Notes: generated by a model from the letters alone, not told the origin. A stretch of 6,724 nt of DNA from an uncultured Eubacteriales bacterium (GCA_902796115.1 CADBNX010000314.1:1-6724); one strand, 5' to 3'; positions 1 to 6,516 are shown, counted from the stretch's first letter. Program-made: numbers and translations.

Positions 1-93
1 ACCTGCAAGGATCCGCGCCTTGCAGATTCGCTCCGCTCCGCGCACATCGCGGCGATCAACAGGAAGATGGACGAATACCTGGGAATCGCATGA
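1..93 (+). CDS. 3' end of an unidentified protein-coding gene
   Basis: The window opens inside a reading frame that runs to a TGA at 91-93. The last 30 residues begin TCKDPRLADSL and end KMDEYLGIA. Third codon positions are mostly G or C, as in the clear genes of this window, and the hairpin terminator at 119-150 follows directly; both support a real gene end. The tail is charged and probably helical, with no signal or membrane segment visible. I do not recognise the family from so little. The other two forward frames also stay open across this short stretch, so the frame choice rests on codon bias and on the terminator position. Confidence 0.55.
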   Translation, partial: TCKDPRLADSLRSAHIAAINRKMDEYLGIA

Positions 94-118
94 TACAGGT
101 GCCTGACAGCGAAAACAG

Positions 119-150
119 CAGCCCTGCCCGGAATGATTCGGACAGGGCTG
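119..150. terminator. Bidirectional hairpin terminator between convergent genes
   Basis: The arms CAGCCCTGCCCG (119-130) and CGGACAGGGCTG (139-150) pair over 12 positions with one mismatch, around an 8-nt loop. On the plus strand the stem is followed by TTATTCTG; on the minus strand it is followed by CTGTTTTC. It lies between the plus-strand gene ending at 93 and the minus-strand gene ending at 226, so it can serve both. The T-runs are short on both sides, so efficiency is uncertain. Confidence 0.75.
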
Positions 151-225
151 TTATTCTGAGTTCCGGGACAGGCCGGCCGCGGACTTTTTGCCCGGAGAGG
201 CTGTCGGTTCCGGAAGCGGTTCTTT

Positions 226-750
226 TTATAACGTGATCCAGTACCGCTGCTCCGTCTCGCCGTCCGGATCCACGATTTCGTTTTCAAGCACGCCGCCGTT
301 TCTGAGAATGGATTTGGCGGAGGCGATATTGTCTTTATCGCATACCATCAGGACCTTTCGGATGCCGAGTTTTCTGCACTCGATCAGCGCCAGCCGTATC
401 ATTTCCGTCGCGTAGCCCTTCCTGCGTTCGCTCGGCCGGATGCCGTCCCCGATATGTCCGCCGTCCCTCAGCAGCGATTCATTCAGATAATGGCGGATGT
501 TCACCGCGCCGAGAAGCCGGTTCCGCTCTTCATCAAGCAGAAAGAATACGGAATCTGGAACTCTGCCTTCGGACTCGGTTTTTGTTTCCAGGCGCGCGAG
601 ATAATCATCAAAATCGTGATAATCATTTTTGAAAATGACCCACGGGGAGCCGTTGGTACGGTTCGCTTTCTGATCCGCTTTCCACTCGTCGATCATCTCT
701 CCCAGCTGCGTTTCGTATTCCTTTGTCAGTTTGATCAGCTTAAGGCCCAT
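226..750 (-). CDS. GNAT family N-acetyltransferase
   Basis: A 174-residue cytoplasmic enzyme predicted to move an acetyl group from acetyl-CoA to an amine; the substrate is unknown. The acetyl-CoA-binding motif A is visible as GDGIRPSERRKGYATEM (about 101-117), with the R-x-x-G-x-A signature in RRKGYA. It is followed by the usual helix, the strand KVLMVCDKDN (132-141) and ASAKSILRNGG (143-153), and ends in RYWITL. The length and the closing NGG...RYWI pattern fit the COG3981-type predicted acetyltransferases. The ATG start has AAGGAG (760-765) nine bases upstream. That site lies inside the end of the LRR gene, whose last 11 bases overlap this start, so translation is probably coupled. It is the last gene of the AraC-LRR-GNAT operon. 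The family is secure; any link to sugar metabolism or to the LRR protein is only by position. Confidence 0.9.
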   Translation of the reverse strand: MGLKLIKLTKEYETQLGEMIDEWKADQKANRTNGSPWVIFKNDYHDFDDYLARLETKTESEGRVPDSVFFLLDEERNRLLGAVNIRHYLNESLLRDGGHIGDGIRPSERRKGYATEMIRLALIECRKLGIRKVLMVCDKDNIASAKSILRNGGVLENEIVDPDGETEQRYWITL

Positions 751-1783
751 ATACGGTCACTCCTTCCGGGATCGGTTCGTCAAACGGGATCCAGGTGCCG
801 TTGCGCAGGCACCAGATATAATGGGTGTAGCGCGGATGCTTGCGCCAGCCGTTCGTGGTGGCGTGGGAACCGGTGAAATCGACCTCCACATCCGGATGCA
901 CGCGCTGAAAACGGTCCATTTCCTCCTGGGACAGGTGGCGGATCATGGTGGCCCAGAAGCGCTCCAGATTCGGAAGGTCGTCGATGGGGGAGAAATCCAG
1001 CACCGGACAGTAGCAGATGTTGAGATCCAGCAGCTCCGTGCAGTTTGCCAGCGGAGTCAGGTCGGTGAATTCATTGCTGAACAGCTCCGCGTACTGCAGG
1101 TGCTTCAGTTCGCCGATGGGCGTGATGTCCTTGACCAGGTTGTCCCCGATGATGAGCAATTCCAGATCCGGCACAAAACGCAGGAAATCGAGCGTCGTGA
1201 TCATGTTGTGGCCCAGATCCAGCGCTTTCAGACGCGGGCAGTACTGCAGGCGCTCGAGCTGTTTGGAGGAGAGCGTGTTGTCGCCCAGCGGCTCGTTGAA
1301 GGTGGAAAATGCCGTGGCGGTGGTCGGGCAGTAATGCGTGCCGCCGAGGCGCACCACCCATTCGAACTGAACGTCCGGGTATTTTTCCATCAGCGGGATC
1401 ATCACATCGTTGGATGGGGTCCGCTTGCCGGTATTGTCGATCCTTCTGATGTTCGGACAGATCGCGATGAGGGCCTCCAGATCGTCCTGCGTGACGTTGG
1501 TCTTGATTTCCCGCAGATCCAGATCCACGGCTTCATCCGTAAACGGGATTTTGCCCCAGGTGGTGGAAAAATGGAATTCGCTTCCGGCCGGCATCGCGTT
1601 GTAAACCGTGTACAGTTCGGAAGGCCTGAATCTGACGTCCTTCAGGGTCAGGTTCATCGGCTGATTTTTTCTGACATAGCCGGTCGCCTGGCTGACGGAT
1701 TCGAAGGTGACGGTATCCGCCTGCGCGTGGAGCAGGCAGAGGAGCGCAAGGAGCAGGATGAGACAGAACGTGACCTTTTTCAT
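740..1783 (-). CDS. Secreted leucine-rich-repeat protein
   Basis: A 347-residue exported protein of unknown function. Residues 1-22 form a signal peptide: KK, a leucine-rich core, then a likely signal peptidase I site after HAQA. No lipobox cysteine, C-terminal membrane anchor or LPXTG motif is present, so it is probably released or held non-covalently. Residues 179-278 contain LRRs of exactly 22 residues: 179-200, 201-222 (ending VKDITP), 223-244 (ending FTDLTP), 245-266 (ending LDFSP) and a partial one from 267. This is the period of internalin/SDS22-type repeats. The stretch 86-119 looks like degenerate LRRs. A motif similar to YPDVQFEWVV (135-144) returns as HPDVEVDFTG (296-305), followed by GWRKHPRY (312-319). 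The start has GGGAGG (1791-1796) seven bases upstream, and the gene lies 15 bp after the AraC gene. LRRs usually bind proteins or glycans; adhesion, ligand sensing or host interaction are all possible. Confidence 0.88.
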   Translation of the reverse strand: MKKVTFCLILLLALLCLLHAQADTVTFESVSQATGYVRKNQPMNLTLKDVRFRPSELYTVYNAMPAGSEFHFSTTWGKIPFTDEAVDLDLREIKTNVTQDDLEALIAICPNIRRIDNTGKRTPSNDVMIPLMEKYPDVQFEWVVRLGGTHYCPTTATAFSTFNEPLGDNTLSSKQLERLQYCPRLKALDLGHNMITTLDFLRFVPDLELLIIGDNLVKDITPIGELKHLQYAELFSNEFTDLTPLANCTELLDLNICYCPVLDFSPIDDLPNLERFWATMIRHLSQEEMDRFQRVHPDVEVDFTGSHATTNGWRKHPRYTHYIWCLRNGTWIPFDEPIPEGVTVYGP

Positions 1784-1798
1784 GATACAACCTCCCGT

Positions 1799-2611
1799 TT
1801 ACTGACTGTCTGCCCGGCGGCCGCGGCGCGTATCGCGCGGCGGAAACCCCATGACCTCGTGAAAAACTTTCCGGAAATAGGCGGTGGAGCTGAACCCGAG
1901 CTCTTCCGCGATTTTTTCGACGCTTTTATCGGTGCCGCGCAGCATTTCGGCCGCGGACTGGATGATCAGCCTGTGTTTGATTTCGACCGGCGTTTTTCCG
2001 CAGCTGATGCGGAAAGCGCTGTAGAGCGCCCGCTCGGATACCCGGCAGTGCCGGGCGGTTTCCGCCATGCAGGCGAAGGGATGATCCAGCCAGTAGCGCT
2101 TTGCCTGCTCCGCCAGGCGATCCTGACGGCTTTGCTGCGTCCGGATCATACTTTTCTGAAAGACCGCGAACAGCTGATAAAACAGGCCTGCCGTTTCGCA
2201 GTCGACGCGCAGGGGATATACCAGGCCACCTGTAGTATGCCGGTACGGCGGCAGTTCGGCGAAACAAGCCAGCATTTTGACAGCTTCCGGCGTGGCTTCC
2301 AGCCGCTGCAGGGGGTAATGGGTGTTATCGGACTGGGGATAATACCTGCATCCCAGCGAGAGGAAACGGACGGGACTTTCCCGGACCAGTTTTCGCCACT
2401 GGGAACGGTAGAGCAGCTCACAGGGGATATAAAAGAAATCTCCCGGACTGACGGTGATGGAATTGTGGTCATCTGAGAAGAAACCCATACCATCGTACAC
2501 ATATACAAGGAAATGAAAAGTTGAGAAGGTGTGGATCGGCTGTGGGTCATCCAGTTCAAAAAAACGAAACAGGAAGCTTTTGCACAGTTCCACGTTGTCC
2601 ACACCCGACAC
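1799..2611 (-). CDS. AraC family transcriptional regulator
   Basis: A 270-residue one-component regulator. The N-terminal half (about 25-100) resembles the cupin-like ligand-binding domain, including SPGDFFYIP (55-63). The C-terminal 100 residues form the double helix-turn-helix DNA-binding domain. The first HTH lies around 181-202 (ETARHCRVSERALYSAF) and the second around 230-251 (VEKIAEELGFSSTAYFRKVF), the latter close to the family signature; MGFPPRDTRRG takes the place of the usual G-x-SP-x-x-YR ending. No membrane segments are present, so it would sense a cytoplasmic ligand. The start is GTG at 2611-2609 with a modest purine-rich site (GAAAGG) close upstream; a second GTG three codons later is a weaker alternative. 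It is divergent from the transporter operon and heads its own operon, the usual setting for a local activator of sugar uptake. The inducer cannot be read from the sequence. Confidence 0.93.
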   Translation of the reverse strand: MSGVDNVELCKSFLFRFFELDDPQPIHTFSTFHFLVYVYDGMGFFSDDHNSITVSPGDFFYIPCELLYRSQWRKLVRESPVRFLSLGCRYYPQSDNTHYPLQRLEATPEAVKMLACFAELPPYRHTTGGLVYPLRVDCETAGLFYQLFAVFQKSMIRTQQSRQDRLAEQAKRYWLDHPFACMAETARHCRVSERALYSAFRISCGKTPVEIKHRLIIQSAAEMLRGTDKSVEKIAEELGFSSTAYFRKVFHEVMGFPPRDTRRGRRADSQ

Positions 2612-2650
2612 CGCCTTTCGCTTCTTTTCGGCAGCCTGCCCAACGGTACA

Positions 2651-2679
2651 AGCATAGCATATTTCAGATTCCCTTTCAA
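2651..2679 (-). promoter_or_regulatory. Promoter of the AraC-LRR-GNAT operon
   Basis: On the minus strand, TTGAAA (2679-2674) is followed by a 17-base spacer and TATGCT (2656-2651), with TG one base before the -10 hexamer (TGCTATGCT), which makes it an extended -10 promoter. Transcription would begin near 2644, about 33 bases before the GTG start. This spacing also argues against a regulator start further upstream. It is the best sigma-70-type promoter in the window. Confidence 0.65.
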
Positions 2680-2687
2680 GGGTTTTT

Positions 2688-2753
2688 CGCAGAATCGGAT
2701 ATGTTGAGATGCGTCTTTTTGCAGAAAATTATGCGATATGTCGCAGAATTCTG
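2688..2753. promoter_or_regulatory. Three GCAGAA-type repeats, candidate AraC binding sites
   Basis: GCAGAAT occurs at 2689-2695 and 2743-2749, and GCAGAAAAT at 2721-2729. The starts are 32 and 22 bases apart, close to three and two turns of the helix. GATATG follows the first two copies (2698-2703 and 2735-2740), and a run of T precedes both. The third copy overlaps the perfect palindrome CAGAATTCTG (2744-2753). AraC-type regulators commonly bind paired direct half-sites about 21 bp apart, next to the target -35. The two right-hand copies fit that position for the transporter promoter at 2771-2779. The left copy lies just upstream of the regulator's own -35, which would allow autoregulation. 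The repeats are visible; the binding role is inferred. Confidence 0.4.
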
Positions 2754-2770
2754 TGTATTATTTCGTCTGC

Positions 2771-2779
2771 TGCTATGGT
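2771..2779 (+). promoter_or_regulatory. Candidate extended -10 promoter of the transporter operon
   Basis: TGCTATGGT has the TG of an extended -10 and a 4/6 match to the -10 hexamer. The -35 position (about 2751-2756, CTGTGT) is poor, as expected for an activator-dependent promoter. A start near 2786 would give a leader of about 64 bases. An alternative is TTGAGA (2704-2709), a 17-base spacer and AATTAT (2727-2732), with a start near 2739. I cannot decide between them from sequence alone. Confidence 0.4.
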
Positions 2780-2783
2780 AAGC

Positions 2784-2810
2784 TTGCAATACGGTAGTGT
2801 ACCGTAGCAA
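2784..2810. repeat. Inverted repeat TACGGTA-GTG-TACCGTA with TTGC/GCAA flanks
   Basis: TACGGTA (2790-2796) and TACCGTA (2800-2806) are perfect inverted 7-mers separated by GTG. Outside them, TTGC (2784-2787) and GCAA (2807-2810) can also pair, leaving a two-base AA bulge on the left arm. The element lies at or just after the proposed transcription start and 40 bases before the solute-binding protein's start codon. It could be an operator for a repressor or a hairpin at the 5' end of the mRNA. It is too far from the ribosome binding site (2836-2842) to mask it directly. Confidence 0.55.
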
Positions 2811-2849
2811 AACATGCCCGAGAGGCATAGAAAAGAAGGGGGAATCCCA

Positions 2850-4469
2850 GTGAAAAAGACCATAGCTTTGATTCTTGCCGCATTGTTGCTTCTGTCCTGC
2901 AGCGCACTGGCGGACTCCATGTTCCCGTTGGAAACACCGGTTACGCTGACGATCGCGCTCAAGCAGAGCCCCAATGTGAGCGACTACGTGGACAACTATT
3001 ACACAAAATGGCTTGAGGAGCACACCGGCGTGGATATCGAACTGGTGCTCTTCCCCTCTCAGGATGCCGAAACCAAGCTGGCTCTGATGATCAACAGCGG
3101 CGATGAGCTTCCGGACATCCTGACTTTCGGCATCAATGCCAATACCGCCTATGAGTGGGGCACGGAAGGAGTCATTATTCCGCTGAACGATCTGTTTGCG
3201 GAATACGGCGAAGCCTTCTACGCCTACTGTGCTGCGCTGGGCCTGGACGGAGACGCGGACATGCTGGGCAAGATCGTCAGTCTGGACGGCAACGTCTATG
3301 CGACACCGAAATACATGCCCACCTACAACAACGCGACGGCGCCCAGCCGTATGTGGATCAATCAGACCTGGCTGGATGCGCTGAACCTGGAAGCTCCCAA
3401 GACCTGGGACGAACTGGTTGAAGTGCTGACCGCTTTCCGCGACAAGGATCCCAACGGCAACGGTGTAGCGGACGAGATCCCGATCATCGGCTCCGATGCT
3501 CTGCGTTTCCTCCAGAACCTGTTTATCTATTCGCCGGTGAACAATGACTATCTGCCCTTGAATGAAACCGATGGCAAACTGGACGTTTATTACGACAAAG
3601 ATGCGTACCGCGATTTCCTGATCGCCGTCAAGGGACTGGTGGATGAGAACCTGCTTTCCCCGCTGACCTTCACTACGGACAATACCCAGCTCAAGGCCAT
3701 GTTCCAGTCTGAAGTGAGCCAGATCGGCATCATCGGGTACCAGCATGCTCCTGCCTGGTATGCCGGCACCAAGGATGCCTACGAAGCCTTTGAAATTCCC
3801 GAGGGGCCGAACGGAGTGCGCTACCTGTCCATCAACAAGATCGGCGTTGATCCGTTGTGCGCCATCACCGCGGACTGCGAGTATCCCGAAATCGCATTCT
3901 CTTTCATCATGTATGACTGCGAATGCGATGGCATCGCTTCCATCATCGCGCGTTACGGTGAAGAGAATGTGGACTGGCGCCGCTTTGATCCCGAGAAGGA
4001 TACGGATCTGGTAACCGCGATCCCCGGCTTCAATCCTTTCCTGGTCGAGCTGCAGATGCAGTGGGGCACCATGTCCAACAAACTGTGGCAGAACCAGTGC
4101 TTCTTCGTCACCTACGACCCCTGCACCTGGATCGCCGCGCTGGATCCGACCGCCGAAACCCAGCCCGCAAATTACTACTTCGGCCAGAACTATGTGCTGA
4201 ATGCCAAGTACGGTCCGGATGCCTCCGAGCTGACCAATGCCAATTCCTTCCTGTATACGGAAGAGGAAGTTGACAAGTGGACCGACGCCCGTACCGCGCT
4301 GTCCAGCTATGTCAAGGAATCCAAGTCCCGTTTCCTGCTGGGTCAGATCGATCCCGCGGATGATGCGCAGTGGAAGGCTTACCTGGACGAGCTGGCCACG
4401 CTCGGCTATAAGGATATCATCGAGGTGGACAACAACGCCATGCAGCGCAAACTGGATATGATGAAGTAA
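2850..4469 (+). CDS. ABC transporter extracellular solute-binding protein (LplA-type)
   Basis: A 539-residue substrate-capture subunit of a carbohydrate importer. I start it at GTG 2850, preceded by AAGGGGG (2836-2842) with a seven-base gap, because the signal peptide then begins at residue 1; the ATG at 2814 would add 12 residues before the signal and has no comparable site. Residues 1-16 are MKKT plus a hydrophobic core. Then comes C17 in LLSC, a weak lipobox, followed by ALA-D at 19-22, which also suits signal peptidase I. The mature part begins with the strand VTLTIALKQS and has KWLEEHTGVDIELV (53-66), the DKDPNGNGVADEIP loop (198-211) typical of LplA/YtcQ-like binding proteins, and a C-terminal region rich in W/Y ending in the family's usual GYKDII...MQRKLD pattern. 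The length fits this 500-560-residue subgroup, known for oligosaccharides or uronate-type sugars. It heads the operon with the two permeases. The exact ligand is unknown. Confidence 0.93.
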   Translation: MKKTIALILAALLLLSCSALADSMFPLETPVTLTIALKQSPNVSDYVDNYYTKWLEEHTGVDIELVLFPSQDAETKLALMINSGDELPDILTFGINANTAYEWGTEGVIIPLNDLFAEYGEAFYAYCAALGLDGDADMLGKIVSLDGNVYATPKYMPTYNNATAPSRMWINQTWLDALNLEAPKTWDELVEVLTAFRDKDPNGNGVADEIPIIGSDALRFLQNLFIYSPVNNDYLPLNETDGKLDVYYDKDAYRDFLIAVKGLVDENLLSPLTFTTDNTQLKAMFQSEVSQIGIIGYQHAPAWYAGTKDAYEAFEIPEGPNGVRYLSINKIGVDPLCAITADCEYPEIAFSFIMYDCECDGIASIIARYGEENVDWRRFDPEKDTDLVTAIPGFNPFLVELQMQWGTMSNKLWQNQCFFVTYDPCTWIAALDPTAETQPANYYFGQNYVLNAKYGPDASELTNANSFLYTEEEVDKWTDARTALSSYVKESKSRFLLGQIDPADDAQWKAYLDELATLGYKDIIEVDNNAMQRKLDMMK

Positions 4470-4483
4470 ACTGTCATGTACAG

Positions 4484-4510
4484 GCGGCCGCGCCGGTTCG
4501 GCGCGGCCGC
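4484..4510 (+). terminator. Intercistronic GC hairpin, partial terminator or mRNA stabiliser
   Basis: GCGGCCGCGCCG (4484-4495) and CGGCGCGGCCGC (4499-4510) are perfect 12-bp arms around GTT, with only TTTGG after them. The stem is very stable but the U-tract is poor. It sits 14 bases after the binding-protein stop and before the permease ribosome binding site. Hairpins in this place commonly give more binding protein than permease, by partial termination or by protecting the upstream mRNA from 3' decay. Two GCGGCCGC octamers lie in the arms. Confidence 0.65.
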
Positions 4511-4542
4511 TTTGGCAAAGATATACAGGGGAGGACGGTTCC

Positions 4543-5463
4543 ATGCTCCCGAGAATCAAGAAGTATTTCCACCGGATGTACCTGCACCGGCAGCTGTATC
4601 TTTTCCTGATTCTGCCGCTGGCATACCTGATCATTTTCAAATACATTCCGATGGCCGGCATACAGATTGCCTTCCGCAAGTTTTCCATCCGGAAAGGCAT
4701 CTGGGGCAGCCCTTGGGTGGGGTTTGCCAATTTCAGCCGATTCTTCGGCACATATATGTTCGCGAGGGTGGTCAAGAACACGATCATCCTCTCGGCGTAC
4801 AGTATCTTCGCGGGCTTTCCCATTCCAATCATCTTCGCGCTGCTGATCAATGTCATGAGGGGCCGCGTGTTCAAAAAGACGGTGCAGATGGTGACATATG
4901 CCCCGCATTTCATATCCACCACCGTTCTGGTGGGAATGATCATGTCTCTGTTTTCTTCCCGTGCCGGCATGTACGGCGCACTGCACTTCGCGCTGACCGG
5001 CACCTATCCGCAGGATATTTTCGGGATGGTTTCCGCTTTTTCACATCTGTACGTATGGAGCGGCATCTGGCAGAATATGGGATGGAGCGCGATCATTTAC
5101 ATCGCGGCGCTATCCGGCGTGGATATGCAATTGCATGAGGCAGCCCAGATCGACGGCGCCAGCCGCTTCAAGCGCATGGTGCACATTGATCTGCCCTGCA
5201 TCCTGCCCACCGCTGCCATCATGCTGATTATGCGGGCGGGCAGTGTCATGAGCATCGGTTTTGAAAAAGTCTACCTGATGCAGAACAGCGTGAACCTCTC
5301 CGCCTCGGAAATCATCTCCACCTATGTGTACAAGGTCGGTCTGCAGGACAGTGATTTTTCCTACTCCACGGCAATCGGCTTGTTCAATTCCGTGATCAAT
5401 CTGGCGCTGCTGCTGGCGGTGAACGCGATTACGAAACGCCTGAGCAACACCAGTCTGTTTTAG
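4543..5463 (+). CDS. Sugar ABC transporter permease, first subunit (LplB-type)
   Basis: A 306-residue integral membrane protein forming half of the transport channel. About six membrane segments can be seen, near residues 17-34, 78-103, 115-137, 165-190, 219-237 and 276-297. The cytoplasmic EAA loop that docks the ATPase is at 199-218, beginning EAAQIDGASRF and ending HIDLP. The N-terminus, with LFLILPLAYLIIFKYIPM and then GFANFSRFF, and the C-terminal NAITKRLSNTSLF are characteristic of the COG4209 LplB/YtcP group rather than of MalF-size proteins. The start ATG has GGGGAGGA (4528-4535) seven bases upstream. The gene follows the intercistronic hairpin and ends in a TAG that overlaps the next gene's ribosome binding site, so the two permeases are likely translated together. 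It pairs with the permease at 5478 and the binding protein at 2850. The family is secure, the substrate unknown. Confidence 0.95.
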   Translation: MLPRIKKYFHRMYLHRQLYLFLILPLAYLIIFKYIPMAGIQIAFRKFSIRKGIWGSPWVGFANFSRFFGTYMFARVVKNTIILSAYSIFAGFPIPIIFALLINVMRGRVFKKTVQMVTYAPHFISTTVLVGMIMSLFSSRAGMYGALHFALTGTYPQDIFGMVSAFSHLYVWSGIWQNMGWSAIIYIAALSGVDMQLHEAAQIDGASRFKRMVHIDLPCILPTAAIMLIMRAGSVMSIGFEKVYLMQNSVNLSASEIISTYVYKVGLQDSDFSYSTAIGLFNSVINLALLLAVNAITKRLSNTSLF

Positions 5464-5477
5464 AGGAGGCGATCCGC

Positions 5478-6377
5478 ATGGCAAATGGACTGAAAATACG
5501 GGATTCCGCCGGCGATCGCGCGTTTTATACGATTGTCAATATCCTGATGAGCGTGATCCTGATCATCGTACTGTATCCTCTGATTTATGTGGTATCCTCT
5601 TCCTTCTCGCAGGCTTCCGCCGTGCAGGCCGGCAAGGTGATCCTGTGGCCGGTCGGGTTCTCGCTGGACGGATACCGTACGGTGTTTCAGTACAAAACCG
5701 TGCTGACGGGTTACCTGAACTCCGCAAAATACATGGTCCTCGGTACGGCGATCAATGTAACCTTCACGCTGATCTGCGCCTATCCGCTTTCCCGGCATAC
5801 GTTGCCGCTGCGCGGTTTCTTCATGTTCCTGTTTACCTTCACCATGTATTTCGGCGGCGGGCTGATTCCCACGTACCTGGTGGTGCGCAACCTGAAGATG
5901 CTCAACACCGTGTGGGCGCTGGTGCTGCCGGGCGCGCTGGGTGTTTATAACATGATCATCACCCGGACCTTCATGCAGAATACCATCCCCGGGGAGATGC
6001 TTGAGGCTGCCCAGATCGACGGATGCAACGATATCCAGTTCTTCTTCCGCATGGTGCTGCCGCTGTCAAAAGCCATCATCGCAGTCATCACGCTCTTTTA
6101 CGCCGTCGGGCACTGGAACAGCTGGTTTGACGCTTTTATCTATCTGACGAACCGCGACATGTATCCGCTGCAGCTGATCCTGCGGGATATCCTGCTGGTC
6201 AGCCAGGTGGACCTGACCCTCATCGATGACCCGGATCTGCTCGAAAGAATGATCGGCCTGGCAGACCTGATGAAGTATTCCCTGATCGTCGTTGCAACCG
6301 TGCCCATGATGGTGCTTTATCCCTTTGTGCAGAAATACTTCATCAAGGGCATCATGATCGGCTCCTTGAAAGGCTGA
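5478..6377 (+). CDS. Carbohydrate ABC transporter permease, second subunit (LplC/UgpE-type)
   Basis: A 299-residue membrane protein, the partner of the upstream permease. Membrane segments lie near 16-40, 83-104, 112-135, 142-160, 197-217 and 265-286. The EAA loop is at 176-195, beginning EAAQIDGCND and ending RMVLP. The C-terminus PFVQKYFIKGIMIGSLKG (282-299) is the hallmark ending of COG0395-type sugar permeases, and the motif FGGGLIPTYL (125-134) is typical of the LplC branch. AGAGGAGG (5462-5469) lies eight bases before the ATG and shares bases with the TAG stop of the first permease. No ATPase gene follows; in Gram-positive sugar importers of this kind one MsmX/UgpC-like ATPase encoded elsewhere usually serves several transporters. 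This is the last gene of the transporter operon that is clearly co-transcribed. Confidence 0.95.
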   Translation: MANGLKIRDSAGDRAFYTIVNILMSVILIIVLYPLIYVVSSSFSQASAVQAGKVILWPVGFSLDGYRTVFQYKTVLTGYLNSAKYMVLGTAINVTFTLICAYPLSRHTLPLRGFFMFLFTFTMYFGGGLIPTYLVVRNLKMLNTVWALVLPGALGVYNMIITRTFMQNTIPGEMLEAAQIDGCNDIQFFFRMVLPLSKAIIAVITLFYAVGHWNSWFDAFIYLTNRDMYPLQLILRDILLVSQVDLTLIDDPDLLERMIGLADLMKYSLIVVATVPMMVLYPFVQKYFIKGIMIGSLKG

Positions 6378-6394
6378 CAGGATGACCTGAAACG

Positions 6395-6426
6395 GCGGCT
6401 TCTGCATACGGGATCATGCGTGCCGC
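6395..6426 (+). other. Weak hairpin after the transporter operon
   Basis: GCGGC (6395-6399) pairs with GCCGC (6422-6426), and inside it GCAT (6404-6407) pairs with ATGC (6416-6419), across an internal loop. No T-run follows directly, so it is a poor intrinsic terminator. It may instead stabilise the 3' end of the transporter mRNA or be chance in GC-rich DNA. Confidence 0.25.
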
Positions 6427-6470
6427 AACAGCGTATTTCATGATTTTCAGGGGATGATTTGCAACTGACG

Positions 6471-6504
6471 GATCCGAAGCGGGATGCCGCTACGCCCCCG
6501 GATC
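6471..6504 (+). other. Nested stem in the intergenic region
   Basis: An outer stem, GATCCG (6471-6476) with CGGATC (6499-6504), encloses an inner stem, AGCGG (6478-6482) with CCGCT (6487-6491), leaving an unpaired ACGCCCC on the right. The right inner arm can alternatively pair with a second AGCGG at 6525-6529. It could act in the RNA only if the transporter transcript reads through, because the promoter proposed for the next gene lies downstream. Confidence 0.3.
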
Positions 6505-6516
6505 TGCGGAGGAAAA

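Noticed and set aside
181..225. Repeated GAACCG/TTCCGGAA sequence downstream of the GNAT gene as a second terminator
   Set aside because: The pairing is short and no proper stem and T-run combination forms; the hairpin at 119-150 is a much better terminator.
731..2476. Long plus-strand open frame (581 codons) opposite the LRR and AraC genes
   Set aside because: It is antisense to two genes with clear family motifs and ribosome binding sites. Its translation is low-complexity, rich in R, G, Q and D with no recognisable domain, as expected from GC bias at third codon positions.
2671..2685. Small hairpin CCCT-TTCA-AGGG followed by TTTTT, terminator-like on the plus strand
   Set aside because: The stem is only 4 bp and no plus-strand gene ends here; the bases are better explained as the -35 region of the AraC promoter.
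2814..2849. ATG at 2814 as the start of the solute-binding protein
   Set aside because: It would place 12 charged residues before the signal peptide and has no good ribosome binding site, whereas GTG 2850 has AAGGGGG at proper spacing and begins with a typical MKKT signal.
2676..5003. Very long minus-strand open frame (775 codons) opposite the binding protein and first permease
   Set aside because: It covers a well-supported binding-protein gene and part of a permease gene on the other strand, crosses the intercistronic hairpin, and shows no domain. It is a shadow of codon bias.
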